Shown: positions 1-5,687 of the stretch, piece after piece
Layout: each line of letters opens with the position of its first letter
Numbering within the stretch: position 1 is the first letter of the stretch
Assembly (NCBI GenBank): GCA_022508685.1
Contig: JAFLUS010000143.1
Span: forward strand, 1-5,781
DNA: 5,781 bases
Direction of reading: 5' to 3'
Source: Prevotellaceae bacterium
GTDB taxonomy: Bacteria > Bacteroidota > Bacteroidia > Bacteroidales > Bacteroidaceae
Notes under the pieces: generated by a model
Told to the model about the DNA's origin: nothing
The model's input: the letters and a program-made list of their open reading frames with translations, nothing else
Databases searched by the model: none
Position numbers and translations under genes: made by a program

Positions 1-189
1 ATAAAGAGCAGATGGTCACGTTGGCGTGGACATCTTGTTCGTCTATTGGTAGCGGGTAATGACCAAACACCCAAGGACGTGGACGAAATGATTTGTCTGC
101 GTCTTTTATTATATATGGGTGTATGGTCTTGCTGTACGTTGTTTGCGAATAATATCCCCTTCATTGTAGTAAACAATAAAGCAGCAAAA
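1..189. other. Left-edge region with no convincing gene
   Basis: The first 100 bases or so are of mixed composition, and the stretch becomes AT-rich towards the methyltransferase start. The methyltransferase frame is open from base 1 and has an in-frame ATG at 46. The 48 residues this adds include a hydrophobic run that does not fit the family, so I do not include them. Two other + frames end early (TAG at 50-52, TAA at 57-59), so a few C-terminal codons of an upstream gene could lie here. The - strand has a frame open from about 166 to the left edge but without an ATG. I see no tRNA fold and no good TTTG/TAnnTTTG promoter. Confidence 0.4.
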
Positions 190-1200
190 ATGGTACAACG
201 AAATCAAAGAATGCAGCAAAGTAAGGCAAAAAAGGAAGATGAGTACTACACACTTTTTCAAGATATTGCCGACGAAGTTAGTCTGTATCTTCCACAATTG
301 CGTGGAAAGCGGATTATATGTCCGTGTGACTGGGACGAAAGTTATAACGAAGAAATAGTGTATAAAGAAGATGGCTATGTATTGGGGCGAGAACTGTTTG
401 CTTCGGGAGGTAGTATCAAGAATATTGACATTGCTCTGACGAAAGAGAAGATAGAAAAGCGTATGGATTTGGTAAAGTGTCAATTTGTATATTATCTATT
501 AGGACAAGCAGAGGAATGTGGCATCCGCTCCATCAGTGTAAGCGGCTATAATCCTTATACTTGCCAAGGTGTGCGTTTTCAAGATGTGGATTATAGCAAT
601 TATGATATTGTGATTACGAATCCGCCTTTTAGTCTTTTTGATGAATTTGTCGATCTTATGTTGCAGTATGGAAAGCGTTTTCTTGTCATAGGACCGCAGA
701 GTGCATTAACGGAAAAGTCGATTATCCGTCATTTTCAAGATGGTAATATTCGTATAGGTTATAATTATCACTTGAGTGGTTTCCGTCGTCCTGACGGTAC
801 AGTTTTACCCAAGAGTCATAATACACCGCGTAGTTGTATGTGGTTTACGAATATGGAAGTCAATTACCAAAATAAGGAATTGATACTTACGGAATCTTAT
901 TATGAGCAGCCGGAACGCTATCCTCGATATGTGAATTATGATGCTATTGAAGTTGGTAAAACTGCGGATATTCCTTATGATTACGAAGGTGAAATGGGTG
1001 TACCCATCACATTTATGCACAAATATAATCCTAATCAATTCGAGATTATCGGACCGAGTGCAACACTTTGCCAACCACTGAAAGACCTTGTTGAGGTCGA
1101 TGCTATATATACTGGTGGCGGGCGTGGCAGATTCTATTTGGCAGAAGGAGATAGACGTTACCGACGTCTATTTGACCGTATAGTGATTAAACGTAAATAA
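190..1200 (+). CDS. EcoRI-family adenine-specific DNA methyltransferase
   Basis: This is predicted to transfer a methyl group from S-adenosylmethionine to the N6 of adenine in a short DNA site; the site cannot be read from the sequence. With the ATG at 190 the product is 336 residues, close to the 326 of M.EcoRI. The N-terminus has the family's Lys-rich KAKKEDEYYT block (about residues 12-21), followed by a CDWDES segment (about 46-51). The catalytic motif IV NPPF lies at about residues 144-147, followed by SLFDEFVDLM. A C-terminal MGVPITFMHKYNPNQFEI block (about 269-286) is also typical of the family. I chose 190 because it restores family length and is preceded by an A-rich stretch (aataaagcagcaaaa). 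ATG 211 (329 residues) is possible, and ATG 46 adds an atypical hydrophobic leader. The DUF262-HNH gene follows after 10 nt, so the two are probably cotranscribed and this enzyme would protect host DNA. Base composition is AT-richer than in the genes to the right, which suggests horizontal acquisition. The family call is firm; partnership and specificity are inferred. Confidence 0.9.
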   Translation: MVQRNQRMQQSKAKKEDEYYTLFQDIADEVSLYLPQLRGKRIICPCDWDESYNEEIVYKEDGYVLGRELFASGGSIKNIDIALTKEKIEKRMDLVKCQFVYYLLGQAEECGIRSISVSGYNPYTCQGVRFQDVDYSNYDIVITNPPFSLFDEFVDLMLQYGKRFLVIGPQSALTEKSIIRHFQDGNIRIGYNYHLSGFRRPDGTVLPKSHNTPRSCMWFTNMEVNYQNKELILTESYYEQPERYPRYVNYDAIEVGKTADIPYDYEGEMGVPITFMHKYNPNQFEIIGPSATLCQPLKDLVEVDAIYTGGGRGRFYLAEGDRRYRRLFDRIVIKRK

Positions 1201-1210
1201 ACATAAAGCA

Positions 1211-2323
1211 ATGACTGTAAAAGATTTGTACGACCAAGTTGTTAGTGGGCATATTTATAGCGATATTGATTTGCAACGTGCCATAGTATATCCTGTTGAA
1301 AAACAGGAATTAGTGATTGACAGTATCATTGAAGATATACCTCTTCCAGCCTTTTATTTATGGCAAAATGACGATGGTATTCTTGAAGTGTTGGATGGGA
1401 AACAGCGTATAGAGTCTATCAAGAAATTTTGTCAAGGGAATTTGGCATATAAAGGAAAGGTGTGGAAAGAGTATGCTTATGTGCAAGGATGGCAACAAAA
1501 GTTTAATCAAACGGAATTGAGGACCATCATTTGTTCTGGCGATGAAAAAAAGAAACGGGAAATATTCCGTAGAATTAACACATTAGGAGTACCATTATCA
1601 ACATTTGAAGTATTGAATGGCCTTTTTTATGGTGAGTATATTGAAGGATTGAACGATTACTTTTCTCACGATATATCTGTTAGAAAAGTATTGCCGAATG
1701 AAGGTATAGATAGAGGGAAGAATAAATATACATTACTGTGTTACATCTATTACTTACATCACAAATGTACTTTTCCTAAATTGACTGCATTACATGATTT
1801 TTTGCAAGAACAGAAAGACAAATCGTTTAATGATGATATGAAATTGATAAAGCCTTATATCGGTTTTATGCGAGATGTATTTCATGAAAAATCGAAAATC
1901 AGCACCTTGTTGAAGTTTAAACTTTCCGTGAAATATAAAAAAGACCGCACAATTTGGTTATCACATAAAGATGAAATTTGGCAGGAATGCAATACTTTTA
2001 TTAAAAGTGATGGCTATAAACTGTCAGACTCAAAAGATGACGATATAGAGGCAATGATTTTAGGTATAGTAGGTAATCTGCGAGTTGATCCGAAGCGTTT
2101 ATTTACGGCTGATGATAAAGAGCAATTGCTGGCTGCGCGCACTGCTAATGCGAATGGGCTTTTTGAATGCGAGCAATGTCACCAACATTTCCACACAGAC
2201 GAATTAACAGTAGATCATATTACTCCGTGGAGCAAAGGAGGGCGTACTGTATTGTCAAATGCACGTTTATTGTGTCGTCCATGCAATAGTCAGTTAGGCA
2301 ATAGAAACAATAACCATTCATAG
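1211..2323 (+). CDS. DUF262 (GmrSD-like) and HNH endonuclease fusion protein, putative restriction component
   Basis: This 370-residue protein has two recognisable parts. Residues about 10-140 match DUF262, the ParB/Srx-like domain of GmrSD-type restriction enzymes. It has YSDIDLQR (16-23), the signature LDGKQRI (61-67, a variant of DGQQR, linked in the family to nucleotide hydrolysis) and IFRRINTLGVPLS (118-130). The middle (about 140-300) is helical-looking and unrecognised. The C-terminus is a canonical HNH nuclease: Cys320-x2-Cys323, Asp335-His336, a GG turn (343-344), Asn350, and Cys355-x2-Cys358 followed by Asn359. The two CxxC pairs should bind zinc, and His336 is the likely general base. 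The ATG at 1211 lies 10 nt after the methyltransferase stop, behind an A-rich stretch (aacataaagca), which implies one transcript. Known DUF262 enzymes often end in DUF1524, and some attack modified DNA; a plain HNH end next to a DNA methyltransferase is less usual. I infer a DNA-cleaving defence protein whose activity depends on methylation. All expected catalytic residues are visible and nothing suggests decay. Confidence 0.85.
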   Translation: MTVKDLYDQVVSGHIYSDIDLQRAIVYPVEKQELVIDSIIEDIPLPAFYLWQNDDGILEVLDGKQRIESIKKFCQGNLAYKGKVWKEYAYVQGWQQKFNQTELRTIICSGDEKKKREIFRRINTLGVPLSTFEVLNGLFYGEYIEGLNDYFSHDISVRKVLPNEGIDRGKNKYTLLCYIYYLHHKCTFPKLTALHDFLQEQKDKSFNDDMKLIKPYIGFMRDVFHEKSKISTLLKFKLSVKYKKDRTIWLSHKDEIWQECNTFIKSDGYKLSDSKDDDIEAMILGIVGNLRVDPKRLFTADDKEQLLAARTANANGLFECEQCHQHFHTDELTVDHITPWSKGGRTVLSNARLLCRPCNSQLGNRNNNHS

Positions 2324-2440
2324 CATGTTTTTGGATGGGTGCAAATTTCCGCTTGATGTGGTGCGATTGTGAATGGAAATGTGTAAATTTGCAGTTGATA
2401 AATGCGCAGTTTCCCTTACGACACGCAAGTAGATATGCAG
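2324..2440. other. Spacer between the methyltransferase/HNH pair and the HAD gene
   Basis: These 117 bp separate the AT-rich pair from the GC-richer genes to the right. No T-tailed hairpin follows the HNH stop. An 8-bp inverted repeat, GCAAATTT (2341-2348) and AAATTTGC (2385-2392), spans a 36-nt loop, and its right arm overlaps the candidate -7 promoter box. A second short pair, ATTTCC (2345-2350) and GGAAAT (2375-2380), lies within it. The composition change happens in or just after this spacer. Confidence 0.5.
2384..2392 (+). promoter_or_regulatory. Candidate Bacteroidetes -7 box for the HAD-comF operon
   Basis: TAAATTTGC matches the Bacteroidetes -7 consensus TAnnTTTG exactly. No TTTG-like -33 element is visible 19-21 nt upstream, so support is partial. 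A start of transcription just downstream, near 2400, would leave a leader of about 40 nt before the ATG at 2441, and would argue against the in-frame ATG at 2402 as the translation start. Confidence 0.4.
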
Positions 2441-3112
2441 ATGAAAAAATCAACGCTCTTTTTCGACCTCGACGGAACGATAACCGATTCGGGCGAGGGC
2501 ATCATGCGGAGTGCACAATACACGTTGGCGAAGTTTGGCATCGAGGTGGCGGATTGGCGCACGTTGCGTCCGTTTGTAGGCCCTCCGCTCGAGGATAGTT
2601 TCATGGATTTTTATGGGTTCAGCCATGACGATGCCATGCGGGCGATGGAGGTGTATCGGGAGGATTATATCGGAAACGAGCGGGTGGTGCGCGACAATTT
2701 TCCGTATGAAGGCATTGAGGACTGCTTGCGTGCACTGCGCGAGGCTGGCTATCGGTTGGTGATTGCGACGTCGAAACCGAAGTCGACGGCAGAGATGGTG
2801 CTGCGCTATTTTCGGCTCGATGCCTACTTCGACTTTGTGGCGGGACGCGATGCACACGATATTCTGCATACGAAGGCGGAGGTGATTACCGATGCCATGC
2901 GGCAGTTGCAGTTGCTGCCCGACGAGATTGTCATGATTGGCGACCGAAAATTCGATATTGAGGGTGCGTACGAATGTGGCATCCGCACGACGGTCGGCAT
3001 CCTGTGGGGCTATGGCGACCGGGCGGAGATGGAGGCGTGCGGTGCCGACTACATTGTCGCGACGATTTCCGATTTGACAGCGTTGCTGTGCAGCCCTACG
3101 TTTGGCATTTAG
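2441..3112 (+). CDS. HAD-superfamily hydrolase, phosphoglycolate phosphatase-like
   Basis: This cytoplasmic 223-residue protein has all the HAD phosphatase motifs. Motif I is FFDLDGT, with nucleophile Asp9 and acid/base Asp11. Motif II is IATSKP (108-113). The motif III Lys is in HTKAE (about 145). Motif IV is MIGDRKFD, with Asp168 and Asp172 binding magnesium. The cap domain sits between motifs I and II (about 20-90) and contains FVGPPLEDSF, typical of the Gph/5'-nucleotidase-like subgroup. The likely reaction is hydrolysis of a small phosphomonoester such as 2-phosphoglycolate or a nucleotide; the substrate cannot be fixed from sequence. I chose the ATG at 2441 because it puts the motif I strand right at the N-terminus as in homologues. 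In-frame ATGs at 2435 and 2402 would add 2 or 13 residues, and the candidate promoter box argues against 2402. The comF start lies 13 nt after the stop, so the two genes probably share a transcript. Composition is GC-richer than in the preceding pair. Confidence 0.88.
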   Translation: MKKSTLFFDLDGTITDSGEGIMRSAQYTLAKFGIEVADWRTLRPFVGPPLEDSFMDFYGFSHDDAMRAMEVYREDYIGNERVVRDNFPYEGIEDCLRALREAGYRLVIATSKPKSTAEMVLRYFRLDAYFDFVAGRDAHDILHTKAEVITDAMRQLQLLPDEIVMIGDRKFDIEGAYECGIRTTVGILWGYGDRAEMEACGADYIVATISDLTALLCSPTFGI

Positions 3113-3125
3113 TTCGTTTCCAACG

Positions 3126-3896
3126 ATGACGTTTCTGCGTTCCCTTCTTGATTTTTGCTTTCCGTCGCATTGCATCATGTGCGGCAGTCGGCTGACGGCC
3201 GGCGAACGCGAATTGTGCAGCGCGTGTTGCTGCGTGCTGCCTCGCGTGGACTATCGTGGCGGTGAGCATCATGGTGCTATCGAACGCCTGTTCTGGGGAC
3301 AAATTCCGGTGGAACGTGCCACGAGCATGTTCTATTATTCAGGGGCGAACGTGCGGCGGATGATTCATTGCAGCAAATATGACGACCGACCGAAAGTGGG
3401 GCGGGCGTTGGCGCAAATGTTTGCAGAGGAGCACGCCGATACGGATTTCTTCGACGGCGTCGACGCGATAGTCGCCATGCCGCTCCATTGGAAGAAGTAT
3501 TGGAAACGGGGGTATAACCAATCCGACTACATTGCCGAAGGACTGCATCGTGCAACGGGCATCCCGGTGCTGAAAGGGGTGGTGCAGCGCATTCGCAACA
3601 ACCCTACGCAGACGCGGCTGAGCCATATCGAACGGAAGGAAAATGTGGAAAACTGCTTCCGGGTGCGGCATCCCGAACGCATCGAAGGTCGGCACATTCT
3701 GTTGGTGGACGACGTGATGACGACCGGTGCCACCCTGCTGGCATGTGCCACCGAAATGGCGCGCGTGCCGAACGTGCGGTTTTCACTCTTTACGTTGGCT
3801 TATGCCCATTCGCCGGTCGATTTCCTGATTGAAGAAAAAAAGCCGATGGAATACGAGTTTCATGTCCGTCCGTCGGATTTTGAAGATGAGCCTTAA
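3126..3896 (+). CDS. comF: ComF-family phosphoribosyltransferase-like protein
   Basis: This 256-residue protein has the ComF layout. An N-terminal zinc ribbon carries Cys16-x2-Cys19 and Cys31-x2-Cys34. A type I phosphoribosyltransferase domain follows, with a RGYNQSDYIAEGL segment (about 128-140), a QTRLSHIERKENV segment (about 162-174) and the PRPP-binding loop ILLVDDVMTTGATL (about 191-204). In naturally competent bacteria ComF (ComFC) is needed for uptake of transforming DNA. In many other bacteria, including Bacteroidetes, the role is undefined and competence should not be assumed. The chosen start is the ATG at 3126, 13 nt after the HAD stop, giving MTFLRSLLDFCFP, a typical ComF N-terminus. 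A TTG at 3102, overlapping the HAD gene, would add 8 residues and is less likely. A strong terminator hairpin starts 6 nt after the stop, so this is the last gene of the operon. Confidence 0.92.
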   Translation: MTFLRSLLDFCFPSHCIMCGSRLTAGERELCSACCCVLPRVDYRGGEHHGAIERLFWGQIPVERATSMFYYSGANVRRMIHCSKYDDRPKVGRALAQMFAEEHADTDFFDGVDAIVAMPLHWKKYWKRGYNQSDYIAEGLHRATGIPVLKGVVQRIRNNPTQTRLSHIERKENVENCFRVRHPERIEGRHILLVDDVMTTGATLLACATEMARVPNVRFSLFTLAYAHSPVDFLIEEKKPMEYEFHVRPSDFEDEP

Positions 3897-3901
3897 AAAA
3901 C

Positions 3902-3937
3902 AAATCTGCACGACTCGCGTGAGCCGTGCAGATTTTT
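3902..3937. terminator. Bidirectional intrinsic terminator between comF and gdhA
   Basis: AAATCTGCACG (3902-3912) pairs perfectly with CGTGCAGATTT (3925-3935), an 11-bp stem. The 12-nt loop contains a further 3-bp CTC/GAG stem capped by GCGT. On the + strand the stem runs into five T (3933-3937), directly after comF. On the - strand it is followed by T-rich sequence (the complement of 3893-3901), so it can also stop transcription from gdhA, whose stop codon lies about 105 bp away. No closer terminator for gdhA is evident. Confidence 0.9.
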
Positions 3938-3948
3938 ATATTGTAGAG

Positions 3949-3982
3949 GCGGAATTTACACAATTCCCTGTGCCATCATTGC
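3949..3982 (-). repeat. Distal copy of a 34-bp direct repeat of the gdhA 3' end
   Basis: These 34 bases match 4035-4068 at 33 positions. Read on the - strand they encode AMMAQGIV and a stop, exactly the gdhA C-terminus, followed by the same 7 bases found after the gdhA stop. The only difference (3968 against 4054) turns the CAA glutamine codon into CAG, a synonymous change. The copy lies 86 bp from the genuine end and out of frame with it, so it is not translated as part of GdhA. It looks like a remnant of a gdhA 3' end left by duplication or recombination. Confidence 0.85.
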
Positions 3983-4033
3983 GAAAAAAACCGTTGGCTT
4001 CGTTTCACTTCGCCGAAGTTTCCTTCGCAATGA
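3976..4033. repeat. 10-bp inverted repeat framing the spacer between the direct repeats
   Basis: TCATTGCGAA (3976-3985) is the exact reverse complement of TTCGCAATGA (4024-4033). The 38 bp inside include a near-palindrome, ACTTCG-C-CGAAGT (4007-4019), and an A7 run. The left arm overlaps the end of the distal direct repeat, and the right arm ends 1 bp before the proximal copy. The whole could fold as one long hairpin, or be a tiny inserted or rearranged sequence. Confidence 0.7.
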
Positions 4034-4034
4034 A

Positions 4035-4068
4035 GCGGAATTTACACAATTCCTTGTGCCATCATTGC
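4035..4068 (-). repeat. Proximal copy of the 34-bp direct repeat, containing the true gdhA C-terminus
   Basis: This copy contains the last eight sense codons and stop of gdhA (4042-4068) plus 7 bases of 3' untranslated sequence. Homology with the distal copy starts exactly at the Ala codon of AMMAQGIV and does not extend further into the gene, nor beyond 4035 on the other side. Confidence 0.85.
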
Positions 4069-5382
4069 TTTGGCAACTTTCATAAATCCGGCGACGTTGG
4101 CACCGCGAACGTAGTTGACATAGCCGTCGGCTTCCGTGCCGTACTTCACGCAGTTCTGGTGGATGTTCTCCATAATCCAGTGGAGTTTGTTGTCCACCTC
4201 CTCGCTCGACCACGACAGGCGTTCGGAGTTCTGGCTCATTTCAAGACCGCTCACGCTCACGCCACCGGCATTGGCTGCCTTACCCGGTGCATACAGGATT
4301 TTTGCTTCTTGGAACACGCGGATAGCACCCGGTGTGCTGGGCATGTTGGCACCTTCGCTCACGGCGATGACACCATTCTGCACGAGCGTGCGTGCTGCCT
4401 CCTCGTTGATTTCGTTCTGCGTAGCCGAGGGCAGTGCGATGTCAGCCTTTTCGCCCCATGGTTTTGCGCCGTCGCCAACGTATTTTGCGTGCGGATATTC
4501 TTCTGCGTATTCACGGATGCGACCACGATAGAGGTTCTTCAGTTCCATGATGTAGTCGAGTTTCGCGCGGTCGATGCCTTCGGGGTCGTAGATGTAGCCG
4601 TCGCTGTCGCTCATGGTGAGCACCTTGCCGCCGAGTTGGATGATTTTTTCGGCAGTGTATTGTGCCACGTTTCCGCTACCCGAGATGAGCACGCTCTTTC
4701 CTTCTACGGAGTCGCCCTTCGTCTTCAGCATCTCTTGCAGGAAGTAGACGTTGCCGTAACCCGTTGCTTCGGGACGGATGAGCGAACCGCCGAACTCGAT
4801 GCCCTTGCCGGTGAGCACGCCGGAGAATTCGCGGGTGAGTTTCTTGTACATGCCGAACATATAGCCCACTTCGCGACCGCCTACGCCGATGTCGCCAGCC
4901 GGAACGTCGATGTCGGGACCGATGTGGCGTCCGAGTTCAAGCATGAAGGCTTGGCAGAAACGCATCACTTCGGCATTGGATTTTCCACGCGGAGAGAAGT
5001 CTGAACCACCCTTTCCGCCACCCATGGGCAACGTGGTGAGTGAGTTCTTGAACGTCTGCTCGAAAGCGAGGAACTTCAGGATGCCGAGGTTCACGCTCGA
5101 GTGGAAACGGATACCGCCTTTGTAGGGGCCAATGGCGTTGTTGTGCTGCACGCGGTAACCCATGTTGGTCTGCACGTTGCCTTGGTCGTCCGTCCATGTC
5201 ACGCGGAACTGATATACGCGGTCGGGGATGCAGAGGCGTTCTATGAGGTTGACTTTGTCAAATTCGGGATGTTTGTTGTACTCCTCTTCAATCGTTTCGA
5301 GTACTTCTTCCACTGCCTGATGATACTCCGGTTCGTTGGGGAAACGGCGTTGCAGGTCGGCTAAAACTTTCTTTGCGTCCAT
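4042..5382 (-). CDS. gdhA: Glutamate dehydrogenase, probably NADP-specific
   Basis: This cytoplasmic enzyme interconverts 2-oxoglutarate plus ammonium and L-glutamate and is a main entry of ammonium into amino acids in Bacteroidales. The 446 residues match the usual length of hexameric bacterial GDH. The substrate domain has GPYKGGIRF (85-93), LPMGGGKGG with the active-site Lys124 (118-126), and PAGDIGVGGRE with the catalytic Asp164 (161-171). The Rossmann domain carries GSGNVA (235-240). The segment after the second strand reads MSDSDG (257-262), resembling the SDSSG of E. coli NADP-GDH rather than the SGPDG of the NAD enzyme of Clostridium symbiosum, so NADP(H) is favoured. KAANAGGV and SGLEMSQNSERLSW (about 368-391) and the C-terminal AMMAQGIV are highly typical. 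The ATG at 5382 gives the usual N-terminus and follows an A-rich stretch. The gene is convergent with comF, has its own promoter, and its 3' end is duplicated downstream. Confidence 0.97.
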   Translation of the reverse strand: MDAKKVLADLQRRFPNEPEYHQAVEEVLETIEEEYNKHPEFDKVNLIERLCIPDRVYQFRVTWTDDQGNVQTNMGYRVQHNNAIGPYKGGIRFHSSVNLGILKFLAFEQTFKNSLTTLPMGGGKGGSDFSPRGKSNAEVMRFCQAFMLELGRHIGPDIDVPAGDIGVGGREVGYMFGMYKKLTREFSGVLTGKGIEFGGSLIRPEATGYGNVYFLQEMLKTKGDSVEGKSVLISGSGNVAQYTAEKIIQLGGKVLTMSDSDGYIYDPEGIDRAKLDYIMELKNLYRGRIREYAEEYPHAKYVGDGAKPWGEKADIALPSATQNEINEEAARTLVQNGVIAVSEGANMPSTPGAIRVFQEAKILYAPGKAANAGGVSVSGLEMSQNSERLSWSSEEVDNKLHWIMENIHQNCVKYGTEADGYVNYVRGANVAGFMKVAKAMMAQGIV

Positions 5383-5435
5383 GTTGTTTTTGTTTAATAA
5401 TTATTGAGAATCTTTTTGTTTTCCGTTTTCGTGCA

Positions 5436-5466
5436 CAAAGTTATCAAAATTTACTAAAACTACAAA
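5436..5466 (-). promoter_or_regulatory. Bacteroidetes-type promoter of gdhA
   Basis: Read on the - strand, TTTG (5466-5463) is followed after exactly 19 nt by TAACTTTG (5443-5436), matching the primary sigma consensus TTTG-N19-21-TAnnTTTG at both elements. Transcription should start near 5430, giving an untranslated leader of roughly 45-50 nt that ends in the A-rich AAACAAAAACAAC before the gdhA ATG. The surrounding 5440-5520 is strongly AT-rich. No obvious operator palindrome overlaps it. Confidence 0.75.
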
Positions 5467-5666
5467 AAGAACTTACAAAAATCTTCAAAATTTGCATAAA
5501 ATATTACAAAAAGTTTTTGAAGGTGGTAGGATTGCTTGCCTTTTTGTATCAATTACTCTTTGCAACATTCTGCAGTCGGCAAAGGTGCAGAAGGGAGGTA
5601 TTCTTTAATAAATATACACGCGCACGCGCGAGAGATGCTTCTGCCGCATTGCAGAGGTGTGTGATT

Positions 5667-5687
5667 TAGTTGCGAAATTCGCAACTA
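5667..5687. repeat. 21-nt near-perfect palindrome
   Basis: TAGTTGCGAA (5667-5676) and TTCGCAACTA (5678-5687) are exact reverse complements around a single central A. The short spacing suggests a dimeric protein-binding site or recombination site rather than an RNA hairpin, because no T tract follows on either strand. It lies 17 bp before the ATG at 5705. Confidence 0.65.

Noticed and set aside
41..80. tRNA-like stretch GGTAGCGGGTAATGACC
   Set aside because: It looks like a D-arm at first glance, but no acceptor, anticodon or T-arm pairing can be assembled around it.
46..189. Start of the methyltransferase at ATG 46
   Set aside because: It adds 48 residues with a hydrophobic stretch foreign to the family; 336 residues from 190 fits M.EcoRI-like length and the conserved N-terminal block.
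3102..3125. TTG start at 3102 for comF
   Set aside because: It would overlap the HAD gene and add 8 residues; the ATG at 3126 gives the typical ComF N-terminus.
2450..3178. - strand open frame of 242 codons opposite the HAD gene
   Set aside because: Low-complexity, Arg/His-rich translation antisense to a HAD gene with all motifs intact.
3949..4068. CRISPR-like repeat pair
   Set aside because: There are only two repeats, one is part of gdhA coding sequence, and there is no further unit or cas gene.
3956..4213. - strand open frame of 85 codons ending in AMMAQGIV
   Set aside because: It reads gdhA in the wrong frame and reaches the duplicated terminal repeat only at its end; it is a by-product of the 34-bp repeat, not a gene.
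3829..5004. Long + strand open frame of 391 codons across gdhA
   Set aside because: It is antisense to a complete and unmistakable gdhA, overlaps the end of comF and crosses the terminator; it is a codon-usage shadow in GC-richer DNA.
5373..5669. + strand open frame of 98 codons across the gdhA promoter
   Set aside because: It runs antisense through the gdhA start and promoter; its Lys/Phe/Cys-rich product simply reflects AT-rich intergenic DNA.
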